From Dysosmobacter welbionis (GTDB taxonomy: Bacteria; Bacillota; Clostridia; Oscillospirales; Oscillospiraceae), in contig NZ_CP034413.3 in NCBI RefSeq assembly GCF_005121165.3, forward strand, positions 620,001 to 684,000: a stretch of DNA of 64,000 nucleotides, given 5' to 3'. Of this stretch, positions 50,882 through 60,986 are shown piece after piece (the first letter of the stretch is position 1; every line of letters starts with the position of its first letter). The translations under genes were made by a program, and so were the position numbers. The notes under the pieces were generated by a model. It saw only the letters and a program-made list of their open reading frames with translations. It was not told the DNA's origin and searched no databases.

Positions 50882-51944
50882 GTCGCACCTCCTCCATCAG
50901 TTCGGGGGATTCGAAAACGCCCTGGTGGGCCAGGCAGCGCACCATCTGGGTGCCGCCGACGCCGGTCATCTCCGGCTTGCGGGTACGGCAGGCCCCCGTT
51001 GCGTAGGGGCACCGGGGTGCAAAGGCGCAGCCCTCCGGCAGCTCCGTGGGGTCCGGCATCTGGCCCTGGATGGGCTTGAGCTTCTCCGCCGTCTCATCCA
51101 GAGACGGGATGGAGCCGAAGAGGCCGATGGTGTAGGGATGATGGGGGTGGTCAAACACCTCCGCGATGGTGCCGCTCTCTACGATCTCACCGGCATACAT
51201 GATAGCCACCCGGTCGCAGACCTGGGCCACGACGCCCAGGTCGTGGGTAATCAGCAGCAGGGAGGTACGGAGCTTTTCCTTCAGCTCGTTCATCAGTTCC
51301 AGCACCTGGGCCTGGATGGTCACGTCCAGGGCGGTGGTGGGCTCGTCCGCCAGAATCAGCTCCGGCGAGCAGGCGATGCTCATGGCGATGACCACCCGCT
51401 GCTTCATGCCGCCGGAAAACTGGTGGGGATACTCGTCATAGCGGGCCCGGGGGATGCCCACCATCTCCAGCATATCGCCGGCCTTTCTCCGGCCCTCCTC
51501 CTTGCTGCACTTTTCATGCTGGTGGATGACCTCCGCGATCTGATCGCCCACGGAGTAGACCGGGTTCAGGCTGGTCATAGGGTCCTGGAAAATCACCGAG
51601 ATCTTGCTGCCGCGGATCTCCCGCAGACGGGCGGGCTTGGCCTGGAGCATATCCTCGCCCTCGAACCAGATCTCGCCGCCCATGATCTTTCCCGGCGGGT
51701 CCGCGATGAGCCGCAGGACCGACAGGGCCGTGGTGGTCTTGCCGGCGCCGGTCTCGCCCACCAGACCCAGGCTCTCGCCCTTTCCGATGGTCAGGTCCAG
51801 GCCGTTGACGGCGTAGACCACGTCCTCGTCGGTGTGGTACTCCACCCGCAGGCCGCGGATATCCAGCAGGGCCTCCGGGGCCTGCGCGGAGGGGATGGGC
51901 TCCGTCTCTGGCAAAGCGGTCTTGTGCTGCTTGTTCTCTTCCAT
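50871..51944 (-). CDS. Dpp/Opp-type ABC transporter ATP-binding protein D
   Basis: 357 residues. Walker A GETGAGKTT (about 62-70), signature FSGGMKQRVVIAMSIA (about 174-189) and Walker B LILADEPTTALD (about 195-206) are intact. The N-terminal extension of about 25 residues (ENKQHKTALPETEPIP) is unusual but plausible, since GAGGGAGGACGCC precedes ATG 51944. The C-terminal oligopeptide/nickel domain has CAFAPRCPYATGAC. Overlaps the next gene by 11 bases. Confidence 0.9.
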   Translation of the reverse strand: MEENKQHKTALPETEPIPSAQAPEALLDIRGLRVEYHTDEDVVYAVNGLDLTIGKGESLGLVGETGAGKTTTALSVLRLIADPPGKIMGGEIWFEGEDMLQAKPARLREIRGSKISVIFQDPMTSLNPVYSVGDQIAEVIHQHEKCSKEEGRRKAGDMLEMVGIPRARYDEYPHQFSGGMKQRVVIAMSIACSPELILADEPTTALDVTIQAQVLELMNELKEKLRTSLLLITHDLGVVAQVCDRVAIMYAGEIVESGTIAEVFDHPHHPYTIGLFGSIPSLDETAEKLKPIQGQMPDPTELPEGCAFAPRCPYATGACRTRKPEMTGVGGTQMVRCLAHQGVFESPELMEEVRHGR

Positions 51945-51960
51945 GTGGCGTCCTCCCTCC

Positions 51961-52839
51961 TCAGTTCTTCAGCTTGGGGTCCAGGGCATCCCGCAGGCCG
52001 TCTCCCAGCAGGTTCAGGGAGAGGATGGTCAACATGATGGCAAAGCCCGGGAACGCGCACACCCACCAGGCCGCCCGGAAATACTGCCGGCCGGTGCTGA
52101 CCATAGAACCCCACTCCGGCGTGGGCGGGCTGATGCCCAGGCCGATGAAGCTGAGGCTGGCGATAGCCAGGATGGACCCGGCGATAGACAGCGTGGCCTG
52201 CACAATGATGGGGGCCATGCAGTTGGGCAGGATGTGCTTGAGGATGATGCGCTTGTCGCTGGCGCCGATGGCGCGGGCCGCCTCGATGTACTCCTCGTTC
52301 TTGATGGTCAGAACGGCGGAGCGGACGATCCGGGCAAAGGGCGGGATGTTGGAGATGCTGATGGCCAGCATCATATTCGTGACGCTGGTGCCCATGGCGG
52401 ACACCAGGGCGATGGACAGCAGGATGCTGGGGATCGCCAGGAAGATGTCCATGACACGCATGATGACATCGTCTACCCGGCGGCTGCCGTAACCGGCGAT
52501 GGCCCCCAGCAGGCCGCCCACCACTGTGGCAATGGCGATGGTGGCAAAGGCCACCGGCAGGGAGATCCGGGCGCCGTGGACGATCCGGGCCAGGATGTCG
52601 CGGCCCACCTCGTCGGTGCCCAGCCAGTGCTCGACGGAGGGGGGCTGGAGCTTCAGGGATGCGTTCTGCTGAATCACCAGCGTCTCGTAGTCAAAAAACA
52701 CATCGGCAAAGACGGCGAAGAAGATGATGACGGCCAGAATGATGAGTCCCAGAACGGCCATCTTGTTTTTCTTCAGGCGGCGCCATACTGCGGCGGCCTG
52801 GGACTTTTTCTTGTTCTTGTTTTTCACTTTCCCAGTCAT
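51961..52839 (-). CDS. Dpp/Opp-type ABC transporter permease C
   Basis: 292 residues: a Lys/Asn-rich N-terminus, then a helix, the large outer segment and five more helices of the DppC/OppC type. The EAA loop AARAIGASDKRIILKHILPN (about 185-204) couples to the ATPases and GADEVGRDILARIVHGARIS-like sequence (LGTDEVGRDILARIVHG) is diagnostic. Start 52839 lies 7 bases after AGAGGTG; an ATG at 52845 would overlap the site. The upstream permease ends six bases before. Confidence 0.9.
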   Translation of the reverse strand: MTGKVKNKNKKKSQAAAVWRRLKKNKMAVLGLIILAVIIFFAVFADVFFDYETLVIQQNASLKLQPPSVEHWLGTDEVGRDILARIVHGARISLPVAFATIAIATVVGGLLGAIAGYGSRRVDDVIMRVMDIFLAIPSILLSIALVSAMGTSVTNMMLAISISNIPPFARIVRSAVLTIKNEEYIEAARAIGASDKRIILKHILPNCMAPIIVQATLSIAGSILAIASLSFIGLGISPPTPEWGSMVSTGRQYFRAAWWVCAFPGFAIMLTILSLNLLGDGLRDALDPKLKN

Positions 52840-52844
52840 CCGCA

Positions 52845-53783
52845 TCACCTCTTTGCCGTTTTGTACTGGGCCCGGATTCTAGGGTCCAGGAATGCGTACA
52901 GGATATCAATGCACAGATTGATGATGGTGAACATCGTGGCCAGCACCAATACGCAGGCCACCACCACGGGCGTGTCCTTCAGGCCGATGCAGTCCACCAG
53001 CAGCCGGCCGATGCCGGGCCAGGAGAACACCGTCTCCACCAGCACTGCGCCGCCCAGAGAGAAGCCGAATTGCAGTCCCACTGTGGTGACAATGGGAATC
53101 ATGGCGTTGCGCAGAGCGTGGCGGATGGTGATGACGCTCTCTTTCAGGCCCTTTGCCCGTGCGGTGCGGATGTAGTCCTGCCGGATCGTCTCCAGCATGG
53201 AGGAGCGGGTCATGCGGGTGATCATCGCCAGGGAGTTGGCGCTGAGGGTGACGGCCGGCAGCACCAGAGCGCCCCAGGTCTCAAAGTTGGAGGATGGGAA
53301 CCACCCCAGCCCCGCTGCGAAGATCACGATCAGCATCAGCCCCAGCCAGAAGTTCGGCATGGAGACGCCGAACAGAGCGCCCACCATGGAAATGTTGTCC
53401 ACCGCCGAATACTGATGGGTGGCGGAGATCACGCCCAGGGGAATTCCGATCAGAATGGCAAAAAGCATGGCGCAGGCCGACAGCAGGATGGTATTGGGCA
53501 GCCGGGCGGCGATCTCCGCCGCCACCGGGTTGCCGGTGCTGTATGAGGTACCGAAGTCACCGTGGACCGCGTTGATGATAAACCGGCCGTACTGGACCAG
53601 GAAGGGATCATCCAGGCCCAGCTCCTCCTGCATGGCGGCGTAGGATTCCTCGGAGTAGTTGTCGCCCAGCATCATCTGCACCGGGTCGCCGGGGGTGAAG
53701 CTCAGGATCGTATAAACGATGAAGCTGACACCCAGCAGCACCGGAATCAGCATGAGCAGCCGTTTGAGAATAAAACGGTACAT
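52845..53783 (-). CDS. Dpp/Opp-type ABC transporter permease B
   Basis: 312 residues with six helices typical of DppB/OppB. TPGDPVQMMLGD (about 31-42), the EAA-type loop TARAKGLKESVITIRHALRN (about 200-219) and FSWPGIGRLLVDCI (about 256-269) are conserved. Together with permease C it forms the membrane channel of the importer. ATG 53783 follows AAGGAGAGTGACAG. In the same operon as the FMN-binding-like proteins. Confidence 0.92.
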   Translation of the reverse strand: MYRFILKRLLMLIPVLLGVSFIVYTILSFTPGDPVQMMLGDNYSEESYAAMQEELGLDDPFLVQYGRFIINAVHGDFGTSYSTGNPVAAEIAARLPNTILLSACAMLFAILIGIPLGVISATHQYSAVDNISMVGALFGVSMPNFWLGLMLIVIFAAGLGWFPSSNFETWGALVLPAVTLSANSLAMITRMTRSSMLETIRQDYIRTARAKGLKESVITIRHALRNAMIPIVTTVGLQFGFSLGGAVLVETVFSWPGIGRLLVDCIGLKDTPVVVACVLVLATMFTIINLCIDILYAFLDPRIRAQYKTAKR

Positions 53784-53870
53784 CTGTCACTCTCCTTTTC
53801 CATAACGCAAATTCGCGCAAGCGGACGGCGGCTTTTGCCGCCGCCCGCTCACTGGAATGCCTGAATGCGC

Positions 53871-55408
53871 TTATTCAAAATAGGTGCCGTTGATGTAGTG
53901 GGACTTGCCCGGATACAGGCCGAATCCCTTCACATTGGACTGCATACCGGCGTTCAGGTGCTCCACCGCCATGGGGACCAGGGGCGCGGCCTCCGCCACT
54001 TTGCTCTGGATCTCCGCATACAGCTCCATGGCGTGCTCGGTGTCGGTGGTGGTGCTGGCCTCATCGATCAAGGCGTCCACCTCAGGCGTGGTCCAGAAGC
54101 AGCGGTTGCCGGAGGGCCCCAGAGCCTCCGTGTGGTACATGGACCGCAGCATGGAGTCGGGGTCAATGGAGGTCTTGGACATGATGAACATATCATGGGC
54201 GCCGTTGCCGGTCTCAGACTGGAACTGTCCGCTCTCCAGGGTCTTGACCTCGGCGTTGATCCCCACCTGGCGCAGCTGCTCCTGAATGACCACGGCGGAG
54301 TCCCGCATCACCTGGGTATCGGAGCACCAGAGAGTGGTGGAGAAGCCGTCAGGATAGCCGGCCTCGGCCAGCAGCTCCTTGGCCTTCTCCACGTTGCAGG
54401 AGTAGTCGGAGCAGTCGGAGACGTAGCCGTCCACACTGGGGGGCAGCATGGTGTAGTTGGCGGGTGTGGCCTCGCCGCTGAACACCAGGTCGATGTAGCC
54501 CTGGGGGTCCAGCGCGTAGGCGACGGCCTGCCGGACCTTCTCGTTGTCAAAGGGCGCCTTCTGCACGTTCATGCCCACATACCACACGGTGGTGCTGGGG
54601 AGGTGAGGGTGGTGACGGACGCGTTGTCCGCCAGGCTCTCCAGGTCGGTGATGCCCAGGTCATAGGCCAGGTCCACCTCGCCGGTCTCCAGGCCAATGGT
54701 GCGGTTCAGCGCCTCGGGAATCGTGCGGAAGATGACGCGCTTGACGGCCGGAGCGCCGCCCCAGTAGTCCTCAAAGGCCTCCAGGACCACGTCGCCGCCC
54801 AGCTCCCAGGAGACGAACTTGAAGGGGCCGGTGCCCACGGGGTTCTTGTTGAACTCCTCCGCGCTGGTGTCCGCGCTCTTGCAGATGATGGAGGCCGCGT
54901 CCAGGCTCAGGCGGTACAGCAGCGCGTTGAAGGGCGCGGAGGTCTTGATGGTGACGGTGTAGTCGTCATCACAGGTGATGCTCTCGATGATGAGGTAGTT
55001 GTAATTCACGCCGGGGTTTGCGATGCAGCGCTCCAGGCTGTACTTGACATCCTCGGAGGTCATCTCCTCCCCGTTGTGGAACTTGACGCCCTGGCGCAGA
55101 TGGAACACGGTGGTGGTATCGTCGATAACCTCCCAGCTCTCCGCCAGGCCCGGCACTAGGTTCATGTCGTTGTCCATCATCACCAGACGGTCAAACATCT
55201 GGGTGGTGACACGATAGGTCCCGATGGAGGCCTGCACCATGGGATCCATGTAGGTGGGGGACTCTGGGATAGCAACGATCAGGGTATCCTTGGCGCCATC
55301 GTCGGAACCGTCCGTGGTCGTCGAGCTGGAACCGGTGGGGCCACAGCCGGCCAGCATCCCGCAGAGCAGGAACATTGCGGTGAACAGTGCGAAAACTCTC
55401 TTCTTCAT
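53871..55408 (-). pseudogene. Family 5 solute-binding lipoprotein (DppA/OppA type), broken by one-base shift
   Basis: The N-terminal part from ATG 55408 has a signal peptide and lipobox LAGC (Cys about 22), then AESWEVIDDTTTVFHLRQGVKFHNGE, typical of peptide/nickel-binding proteins. The frame breaks in GGGG at 54597-54600 and resumes as STTVWYVGMNVQKAPFDNEKVRQA. Adding one base gives about 512 residues. The C-terminal part has YPDGFSTTLWCSDT and the closing YINGTYFE. It would deliver a substrate, not predictable, to the Dpp-type permeases. ATG 55408 follows AGGAGGAGTACG. Probably intact in the cell. Confidence 0.85.
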
Positions 55409-55479
55409 CGTACTCCTCCTGACGTGGTGGTGATATATTTCTGAAACCGCCCCCGGCGGTCACATTCCTGATTGTGTGC

Positions 55480-56328
55480 TCAGCGCAGGCCGTCGGCCGC
55501 CAGAGCATCCTCCATCCGCCTCGCCAGCTCCAGATAGTTGTCCCATTCCTTCGCTCGCTTGGGCTCCTCCGTGAAGGGGAGCCCGGTCAGGTCGGTGAGG
55601 CTCTGGGTCTCCAGCACCCGGGCGCTGAGCAGGTCGAAGATGCTGTTGAACCCGGCCCCGATGGTGGAGATGTAGTCCGGGCAGTGATATTTGGACTGCC
55701 GGTAATAGGGCTTGAGCTCCGGGTCCTCAATCTCCTCCTGCCGGTCGGCAAAGATCTCGTCGTAGGCGCAGGAGATGATCTTTCCCGCCTCCAGCACGAT
55801 CTGCAAGCGCCCGGTGACGCCGGGCTCCACCGCCTGGGACAGGCCGTAATACACCTGGCCGGAGGGCTTGTCCAGCCGCCCCGCGATCTCCTCTGCCAGT
55901 GGGAGCATAGACCGCTTGATGCTGTTGGAGGCGCCGGTGAGCAGGTCAAACTCGCCTGTGAGGCGGTTCTCCGCCACCATCTGCTCTTCCAGATGGGTCA
56001 GGCCGTTTACCAGCACCACGCCGGACTTGGCGGTCCGCTCCTTGGTGGCCTGCAGAAAGCCGTAGTCGGACAGCCGCTTGGAAACGCCCTGGTACCGTCT
56101 GATGTAATAGGTGGGGTTGTTAATCTCGTTAAACTCCACCATCTGCAGGGTTCCGTCCCGCCGGACCACTTCCAGAATGCCGTGATACCCCTTGTCCCCC
56201 GGGAAATGCGGGGCAAACCAATTCTCAGCCCGGTAATAGTCTCCCTTTACCAGCCCCATAGGTGGCTGCACCGTCCAGAACAGCCGGTCCAGCACGTCAA
56301 CGGACTTTTCGCGCTTCTTCTCTTCCAT
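55480..56328 (-). CDS. FMN-binding-like protein, paralogue A
   Basis: 282 residues without signal peptide. Two FMN-binding-like repeats: GILEVVRRDGTLQMVEFNE with DLLTGASNS (128-136; Ser134 at the flavin-attachment place), and GRLQIVLEAGKIISCAYDE with LTDLTGLP. It is the first gene of the operon and lacks the C-terminal extension of paralogues B and C (no SGWDRH block). ATG 56328 follows AGGAAGAGAGGC; in-frame ATGs further up have no site. Function unknown; likely flavinylated in the cytosol by the ApbE at the end of the operon. Confidence 0.72.
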   Translation of the reverse strand: MEEKKREKSVDVLDRLFWTVQPPMGLVKGDYYRAENWFAPHFPGDKGYHGILEVVRRDGTLQMVEFNEINNPTYYIRRYQGVSKRLSDYGFLQATKERTAKSGVVLVNGLTHLEEQMVAENRLTGEFDLLTGASNSIKRSMLPLAEEIAGRLDKPSGQVYYGLSQAVEPGVTGRLQIVLEAGKIISCAYDEIFADRQEEIEDPELKPYYRQSKYHCPDYISTIGAGFNSIFDLLSARVLETQSLTDLTGLPFTEEPKRAKEWDNYLELARRMEDALAADGLR

Positions 56329-56566
56329 GCCTCTCTTCCTTTCCCTCATTTTGATCCGCATTCCACCGCCGGGTGCGGATCTTGTATTCTTTGAAAATTG
56401 GCGCTATAATGATTGATAAAATCTGAACGCCCCTCTGACCGGGCGCCTTTGTTTTGCCTGTTACGATTATAACATGCTCCCCTGGCTGTCGGATTATAGG
56501 GGATTTTGTTAAGCCTTCGCTATTTGGGATTAGGTCCCTCCGCCGTTTTGAGAAAGAGAGCGCGAC
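56329..56566. promoter_or_regulatory. Divergent control region between the flavin operon and lysR
   Basis: Plus-strand promoter -35 TTGTAT (56382-56387), 17 bases, -10 TATAAT (56405-56410), reading toward lysR. On the minus strand TATAAT occurs at 56466-56471, reading toward the operon, with a weak -35. AT-rich repeats around 56460-56515 are the likely LysR site. Confidence 0.5.
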
Positions 56567-57475
56567 ATGAACACAGAACACCTCGTCTATATCCTGGAGG
56601 CGTACAAGTGCGGCTCCGTCAACAAAGCCGCCCGAAACTGCTATATCTCCCAGTCCCATCTCAGCACCATCATCAAGAACGTGGAACAGGAGATCGGCTA
56701 TCCCCTGTTTCACAGGACGGCCAACGGCATCACCGCTACGCCGGAGGGACTGATTTTCATGAGCCACGCTGAGAAGATCGTCACCGAGCGCAATAATATC
56801 CAGAAGATCCCGCAATCCATGTCCGAGAGCGACAGCCTCTCCATCATTTGCGCCCGCTCCGCCTTTGTGCTCCAGTGTTTCTTTGATTACAAAAACTGCT
56901 TCCCCAACCTGAACAGGACCCACGACAAATTTCTGGAGGCCGGCCTCCGGGAAAATCTGAAAAACGTCGTGGCCCAGAACTGCAGGCTGGGCATCCTGGT
57001 GCTGTTCGAGCAGGTCATCCCCAAGTACATGGATCTGGCGGACCAGTACAATCTGGAGATGACGGTCCTCCAGCGCTCCATTCCCGTCACCGCGCTGATG
57101 TCCAAGTCCCATCCACTGGCCAACTCTTCCCGTGTCTCGCTCAAGGATCTCACAGGGTATCCGTTCATCGCCGACGCGCACATCGATCCGGACGATACGC
57201 TGGACGTGCTGGGACTCCAGAGCCACACAGACCTGCTGTACATCTGCGACCGCGGCACGATCTTCGACGCGGTCCGCAAAGGCAATTACATCGCCATCGG
57301 CATCAGCATTCCGGAGGAGGATGCCCGGCGGATGAACTGCGTCTGCTGTCCCATCGCGGACGGCGCTCCCATGGCCGTGGCCCTGCTGCATTCCCGGACA
57401 TTTACGCTCCGCCCCAGAGAGAAGCACTTCATTCGCTATCTGACTGACCGCCTGCACAAGCGCTATTCCGGATAA
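56567..57475 (+). CDS. LysR-family regulator, divergent from the flavin operon
   Basis: 302 residues: winged helix-turn-helix at the N-terminus (about 1-60, GSVNKAARNCYISQSHLSTIIKNVE) and an effector-binding domain (about 90-295). The ATG at 56567 follows GAAAGAGAGCGCGAC. Divergent orientation makes it the probable regulator of the operon that starts 240 bases away on the other strand; the imported substrate or a product may be its effector. Eight Cys are spread through it, more than usual for the family, which could permit a redox response, but this is not shown. Confidence 0.85.
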   Translation: MNTEHLVYILEAYKCGSVNKAARNCYISQSHLSTIIKNVEQEIGYPLFHRTANGITATPEGLIFMSHAEKIVTERNNIQKIPQSMSESDSLSIICARSAFVLQCFFDYKNCFPNLNRTHDKFLEAGLRENLKNVVAQNCRLGILVLFEQVIPKYMDLADQYNLEMTVLQRSIPVTALMSKSHPLANSSRVSLKDLTGYPFIADAHIDPDDTLDVLGLQSHTDLLYICDRGTIFDAVRKGNYIAIGISIPEEDARRMNCVCCPIADGAPMAVALLHSRTFTLRPREKHFIRYLTDRLHKRYSG

Positions 57476-57599
57476 ACGGCGTGCCGCCTCCCACAGGGCA
57501 GTTTGTCCGCATCGGCGTGTGTCCCTGTTGGTGCGATGGCTCCAAACATTGCCGACAGCGTGTGCAGGAACGCCTTTTGCACGCATCTTGCCGCAAAGA

Positions 57600-57648
57600 T
57601 TTAAAACCCCAGGAACTGCTGCGCAGCGGTCCCTGGGGGTTTTAAATA
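57600..57648. terminator. Bidirectional terminator after lysR
   Basis: TTTAAAACCCCAGG / CCTGGGGGTTTTAAA with an inner GCTGCGCAGC stem; A/T runs on both sides. Confidence 0.8.
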
Positions 57649-58251
57649 GCGGCTGACTTCATTCTCGTTATATCCAATGCCGTGGGCTCAATTGGGTAAT
57701 TTCCCGTATGTTTTTTCAATCAGAGTCCTGCAAGGGGAATAAAAGGCGTCTGCCAGGAGACAGCCGCCGCAATCTGCCGTCGCTGACCGCTGTTCCGCCT
57801 GTTTCAAGGGCTTCTGCGGCTGCTGGCACCGCTGCTGTGAGCGGTTCTCCGCAGACTCACGGCTTCTTTGTGCGCGGGAGCAGAGCGCCTCCCTGCCGGT
57901 CAAGGGCCCGGGAGCCGTGCCCGCGACAGACAGCTGCTCCCGGCCTCAGCCTCTCCGGCTCGTTTTCAAAAAATTCATGAACCGTTCACGAGGCAAACAT
58001 AGATGAGGCCATCCGGGAGTAGTATACTTCCAAAAGTATAGACGAGATCGTCTGTAAAATCCTCAGGCAGTAGCCGCCGCGGGTTGCAAACCTGACGGCG
58101 TGTGTCCGGTCCCATACCGGCGCGGAATTGGTCGGACGTCAAAATGGCCTGTCCGTCCGGACGTTTTTCCGCTGCCCGCCCGGGTGTCTCCCTGGTTCCG
58201 GGTTTTGGCAGGGCCGGGGGTTTTGGATCAGGCAGAAGGAGGATATGCAGC
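57649..58251. other. Gene-free stretch before tetR
   Basis: About 600 bases with no supported gene; short frames on both strands have no ribosome site or family match. A small ATACTT/AAGTAT inverted repeat (58024-58040) lies about 210 bases before the tetR start and may belong to a regulator site. Confidence 0.4.
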
Positions 58252-58881
58252 ATGACGCAGAAAGAGCGCCAGGAACGCAGCAGAAAAGAGATTTATCAGG
58301 CCGCCCTAGAGGAGTTCGGGACCTACGGCTACGACAAGGTCAACATGGAGCGGATCTGTGGGAACCACGGGATCTCCAAGGGCATGATGTACCACTACTA
58401 CTCCAATAAGGACGAGTTGTTTTTACTGTGCGTCGAACGCACTTTCCAGGAGCTCAGGGCCCATGTGGAACGGGATATGGCCCATCTGTCAGGGGAGGAT
58501 ACGGCAGCCGCAGTCAAAGATTTCTTCATGATCCGGGAGCGCTTTTTCCAGCTTCATCCCCAGCAAAAGCTCGTTTTTGAAAGCGCCATGCTCCGTCCGC
58601 CCAAACATCTGGCCGCGCAAATTCAGGCCCTGCGCGCACCGATGCGGCGCTTGAATCAGGAATTTATCGAGGGGCTCATAGACAAAATGCCGCTGCGGCC
58701 GGATTTGAAGCCTGAAATGGTGACCCGCTATTTGGAAACCATCGAGTCTCTTTTCCAGAATATGATTGTGAGTTATCAGGGCGGACATCCCGCGCAGGAT
58801 TTCCATGCCATGCTGGAAACCGCAGGCGAACTGCTGAATATGGTCCTATTTGGGATTCTTCGCCACGCAGATCCGGCATGA
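58252..58881 (+). CDS. TetR-family transcription regulator
   Basis: 209 residues. The N-terminal DNA-binding domain (about 1-60) has SRKEIYQAALEEFGTYGYDKVNMERIC and GISKGMMYHYYSNKDELF; the C-terminal helical domain binds an unknown ligand. ATG 58252 follows GAAGGAGGATATGCAGC. Its TGA overlaps the ATG of the next small ORF, and the ABC exporter follows, so it probably controls that exporter. All-helical C-domain with QKLVFESAMLRPP loop. Confidence 0.88.
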   Translation: MTQKERQERSRKEIYQAALEEFGTYGYDKVNMERICGNHGISKGMMYHYYSNKDELFLLCVERTFQELRAHVERDMAHLSGEDTAAAVKDFFMIRERFFQLHPQQKLVFESAMLRPPKHLAAQIQALRAPMRRLNQEFIEGLIDKMPLRPDLKPEMVTRYLETIESLFQNMIVSYQGGHPAQDFHAMLETAGELLNMVLFGILRHADPA

Positions 58882-59188
58882 TCTCCGGTTCGGTGGATAA
58901 CGTGATCTTTGCCGCGGCACTCCCCTATCTCTTTGGAATGCGGCTGCTGTACCCGGGCTTCAGCAAACTTGTCAGCTCCTTTAATCTGAAGCGGCCGGAG
59001 GGACTAGGCCGGGGCCGGTGCACCGCCTTGGTTCTTCTATTGGCAGCGGGCGGATTTTTCCCGGTCTGCGCCCCTCTCCGGGCTGTCCGCACCTCAGCAT
59101 CCTCAGCGGGAGCCTGCTGATCTTTCAGGATGCGGCCTCGATCCTGTGCGCCTGCTTCTCCGGCCGGTTCTGGCGGCAAAACAGCAAT
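58878..59188 (+). pseudogene. Small membrane protein between tetR and the ABC exporter, probable one-base shift
   Basis: From ATG 58878 (overlapping the tetR stop) the frame gives FAAALPYLFGMRLLYPG and LVLLLAAGGFF, then ends at 59120. The next frame reads LSILSGSLLIFQDAASILCACFSGRFW and stops at 59186-59188. One base added in CCCC at 59071-59074 joins them into about 103 residues with three short hydrophobic helices. No family recognised. This is the least sure of the shifted genes. Confidence 0.45.
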
Positions 59189-59213
59189 TGATGATACCAC
59201 AAGGAGGATTTAT

Positions 59214-60973
59214 ATGCTGAAATTACTTCGTAACCTACGGCGGCAGGAGTGGGCCATGGCCGCCGTGTGCGCAGTGCTCATCCTGGGGCAGATTAATTTC
59301 GATCTGGCGCTGCCCGACTACATGAGCAGCCTGACCGTTCTGATTAAAACGCCGGGGAGCACCCTGTCGGACATCCTGCATACCGGCCTGGAAATGCTGG
59401 GCTGCACCCTGGCCAGCGCGGTGCTGTGCGTCATCTGCGGCTATCTGACCGCCAAGGTGGCTGCCGGGTTCAGCTTTTCCATCCGGGAGGCGGTGTTTCA
59501 TAAGATCGCAGACTTCGGCCAACAGGAGATGATGACCTTCTCCGTCCCCAGCCTCATCAACCGCACCACCAACGACATCACCCAGGTGCAGATGCTGACG
59601 GCCATGGGCCTGCAGATCCTAATCAAGTCCCCCGTCATGGCAGTGTGGGCCATCATCAAAATCGTGGGCAAGAGTTGGACCCTCTCCGCTATCACCGCCG
59701 GATTTGTGGCCGCCCTGCTGGTGATGATGGCGGTCATCATCGGCGTGGTGGTGCCCCGGTTCCGCCGGGTGCAAAAGCTCACCGACCATATCAACCTGGT
59801 GGCCCGGGAGAACTTGAACGGTATCAATGTTGTCCACGCCTACAACGCTGAGGACTACCAGAACGCCAAGTTCTGGAAGGGCAACGAGGAACTGATGCGC
59901 ACGCAGTTGTTCAACCAGCGGGCCTTTGCCTTCCTGATGCCCGGCGTCACCCTGGCCATGAACGCATTGTCTCTGGTGATCTACTGGGTGGGTGCCTCCA
60001 TCGTGAACGCCGTCCCTGCCGCGGACACCGCCGCACGGCTGGCCGCCTTCAGCGACATCGTGGTGTTCGGCACCTACGCCACCTACGTCATCATGTCCAT
60101 TATGATGATGGTCATGATTATCATGATGCTCCCGGCGGCCCAGGTGTCCGCCCAGCGGATCAATGAGGTGTTGGAGACCCGGAATAGCCTGACTCAGGGC
60201 GCCCGCATCGATGCCCTGGAAACCGGTACTGTGGAGTTCCGGGACGTCTCCTTCCACTATCCCTCCTCGGACAAGAATGTCCTGGAGCACATCACCTTCC
60301 AGGCCAAGCGGGGGAGACCGTGGCCTTTATCGGCGCCACCGGCAGCGGCAAGACCACTCTGGTCAGCCTGGCCGCCCGGTTCTATGATGCCACGGAGGGC
60401 ACTGTGCTGGTGGACGGGGTGGACGTTCGGGACTACACCTTCGACGCCCTGTATGACCGCATCGGCTATGTAACTCAGAAGGCCATCCTGTTCTCCGGAG
60501 ACGTCCGCGGCAACGTGCTGTTCGGCGCCAGCCGGGGCAAGGATTCCGATGCGGACGTTCAAAAGGCTCTGGAGCTGGCCCAGGCCAGCGAGTTTGTGGA
60601 CAGGATGCCCGGAGGCATCCATGCCCCCATCGCCGAGGGAGGCACCAACGTATCCGGCGGCCAGAAGCAGCGGCTCTCCATCGCACGGGCCCTGGCGAGG
60701 CGCCCGGAGATCCTGGTGTTCGACGACTCCTTCTCCGCCCTGGACTACCGGACGGATACCAGGCTCCGTGCCGGCCTGGACCGGGAGCTGAAGGATACCA
60801 CTCGACTGATCGTGGCTCAACGGATCGGCACCATCCGGAACGCGGACAAGATCATCGTTCTGGACGAGGGGAGGATGGTGGGGATGGGTACCCACGAGGA
60901 ACTGATGCAAACCTGCCCGATCTACCAGGAGATCGCCCGGTCCCAGCTCTCCCAGGAAGAGCTGGGGGCTTAA
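59214..60973 (+). pseudogene. ABC exporter subunit (TMD-NBD), broken by one-base shift
   Basis: Six-helix exporter domain from ATG 59214 (CAAGGAGGATTTAT upstream), intracellular-loop motif SLINRTTNDITQVQML (about 116-131), then the ATPase domain, which changes frame in GGGGG at 60310-60314. After the break: GATGSGKTT Walker A, VSGGQKQRLSIARAL signature, ILVFDDSFSALD Walker B. The ATPase has Asp after FDD (FDDSFSALD) in place of the usual catalytic Glu, as in the degenerate site of heterodimeric exporters. Restored length about 586 residues. Partner of the next gene; probably intact in the cell. Confidence 0.85.
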
Positions 60974-60986
60974 GGAGGAAACCAAG

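Noticed and set aside
57708-57980. 90-codon frame in the lysR-tetR gap
   Set aside because: No ribosome site, no recognisable motif and Ser/Arg/Pro-rich composition of random GC-rich DNA.
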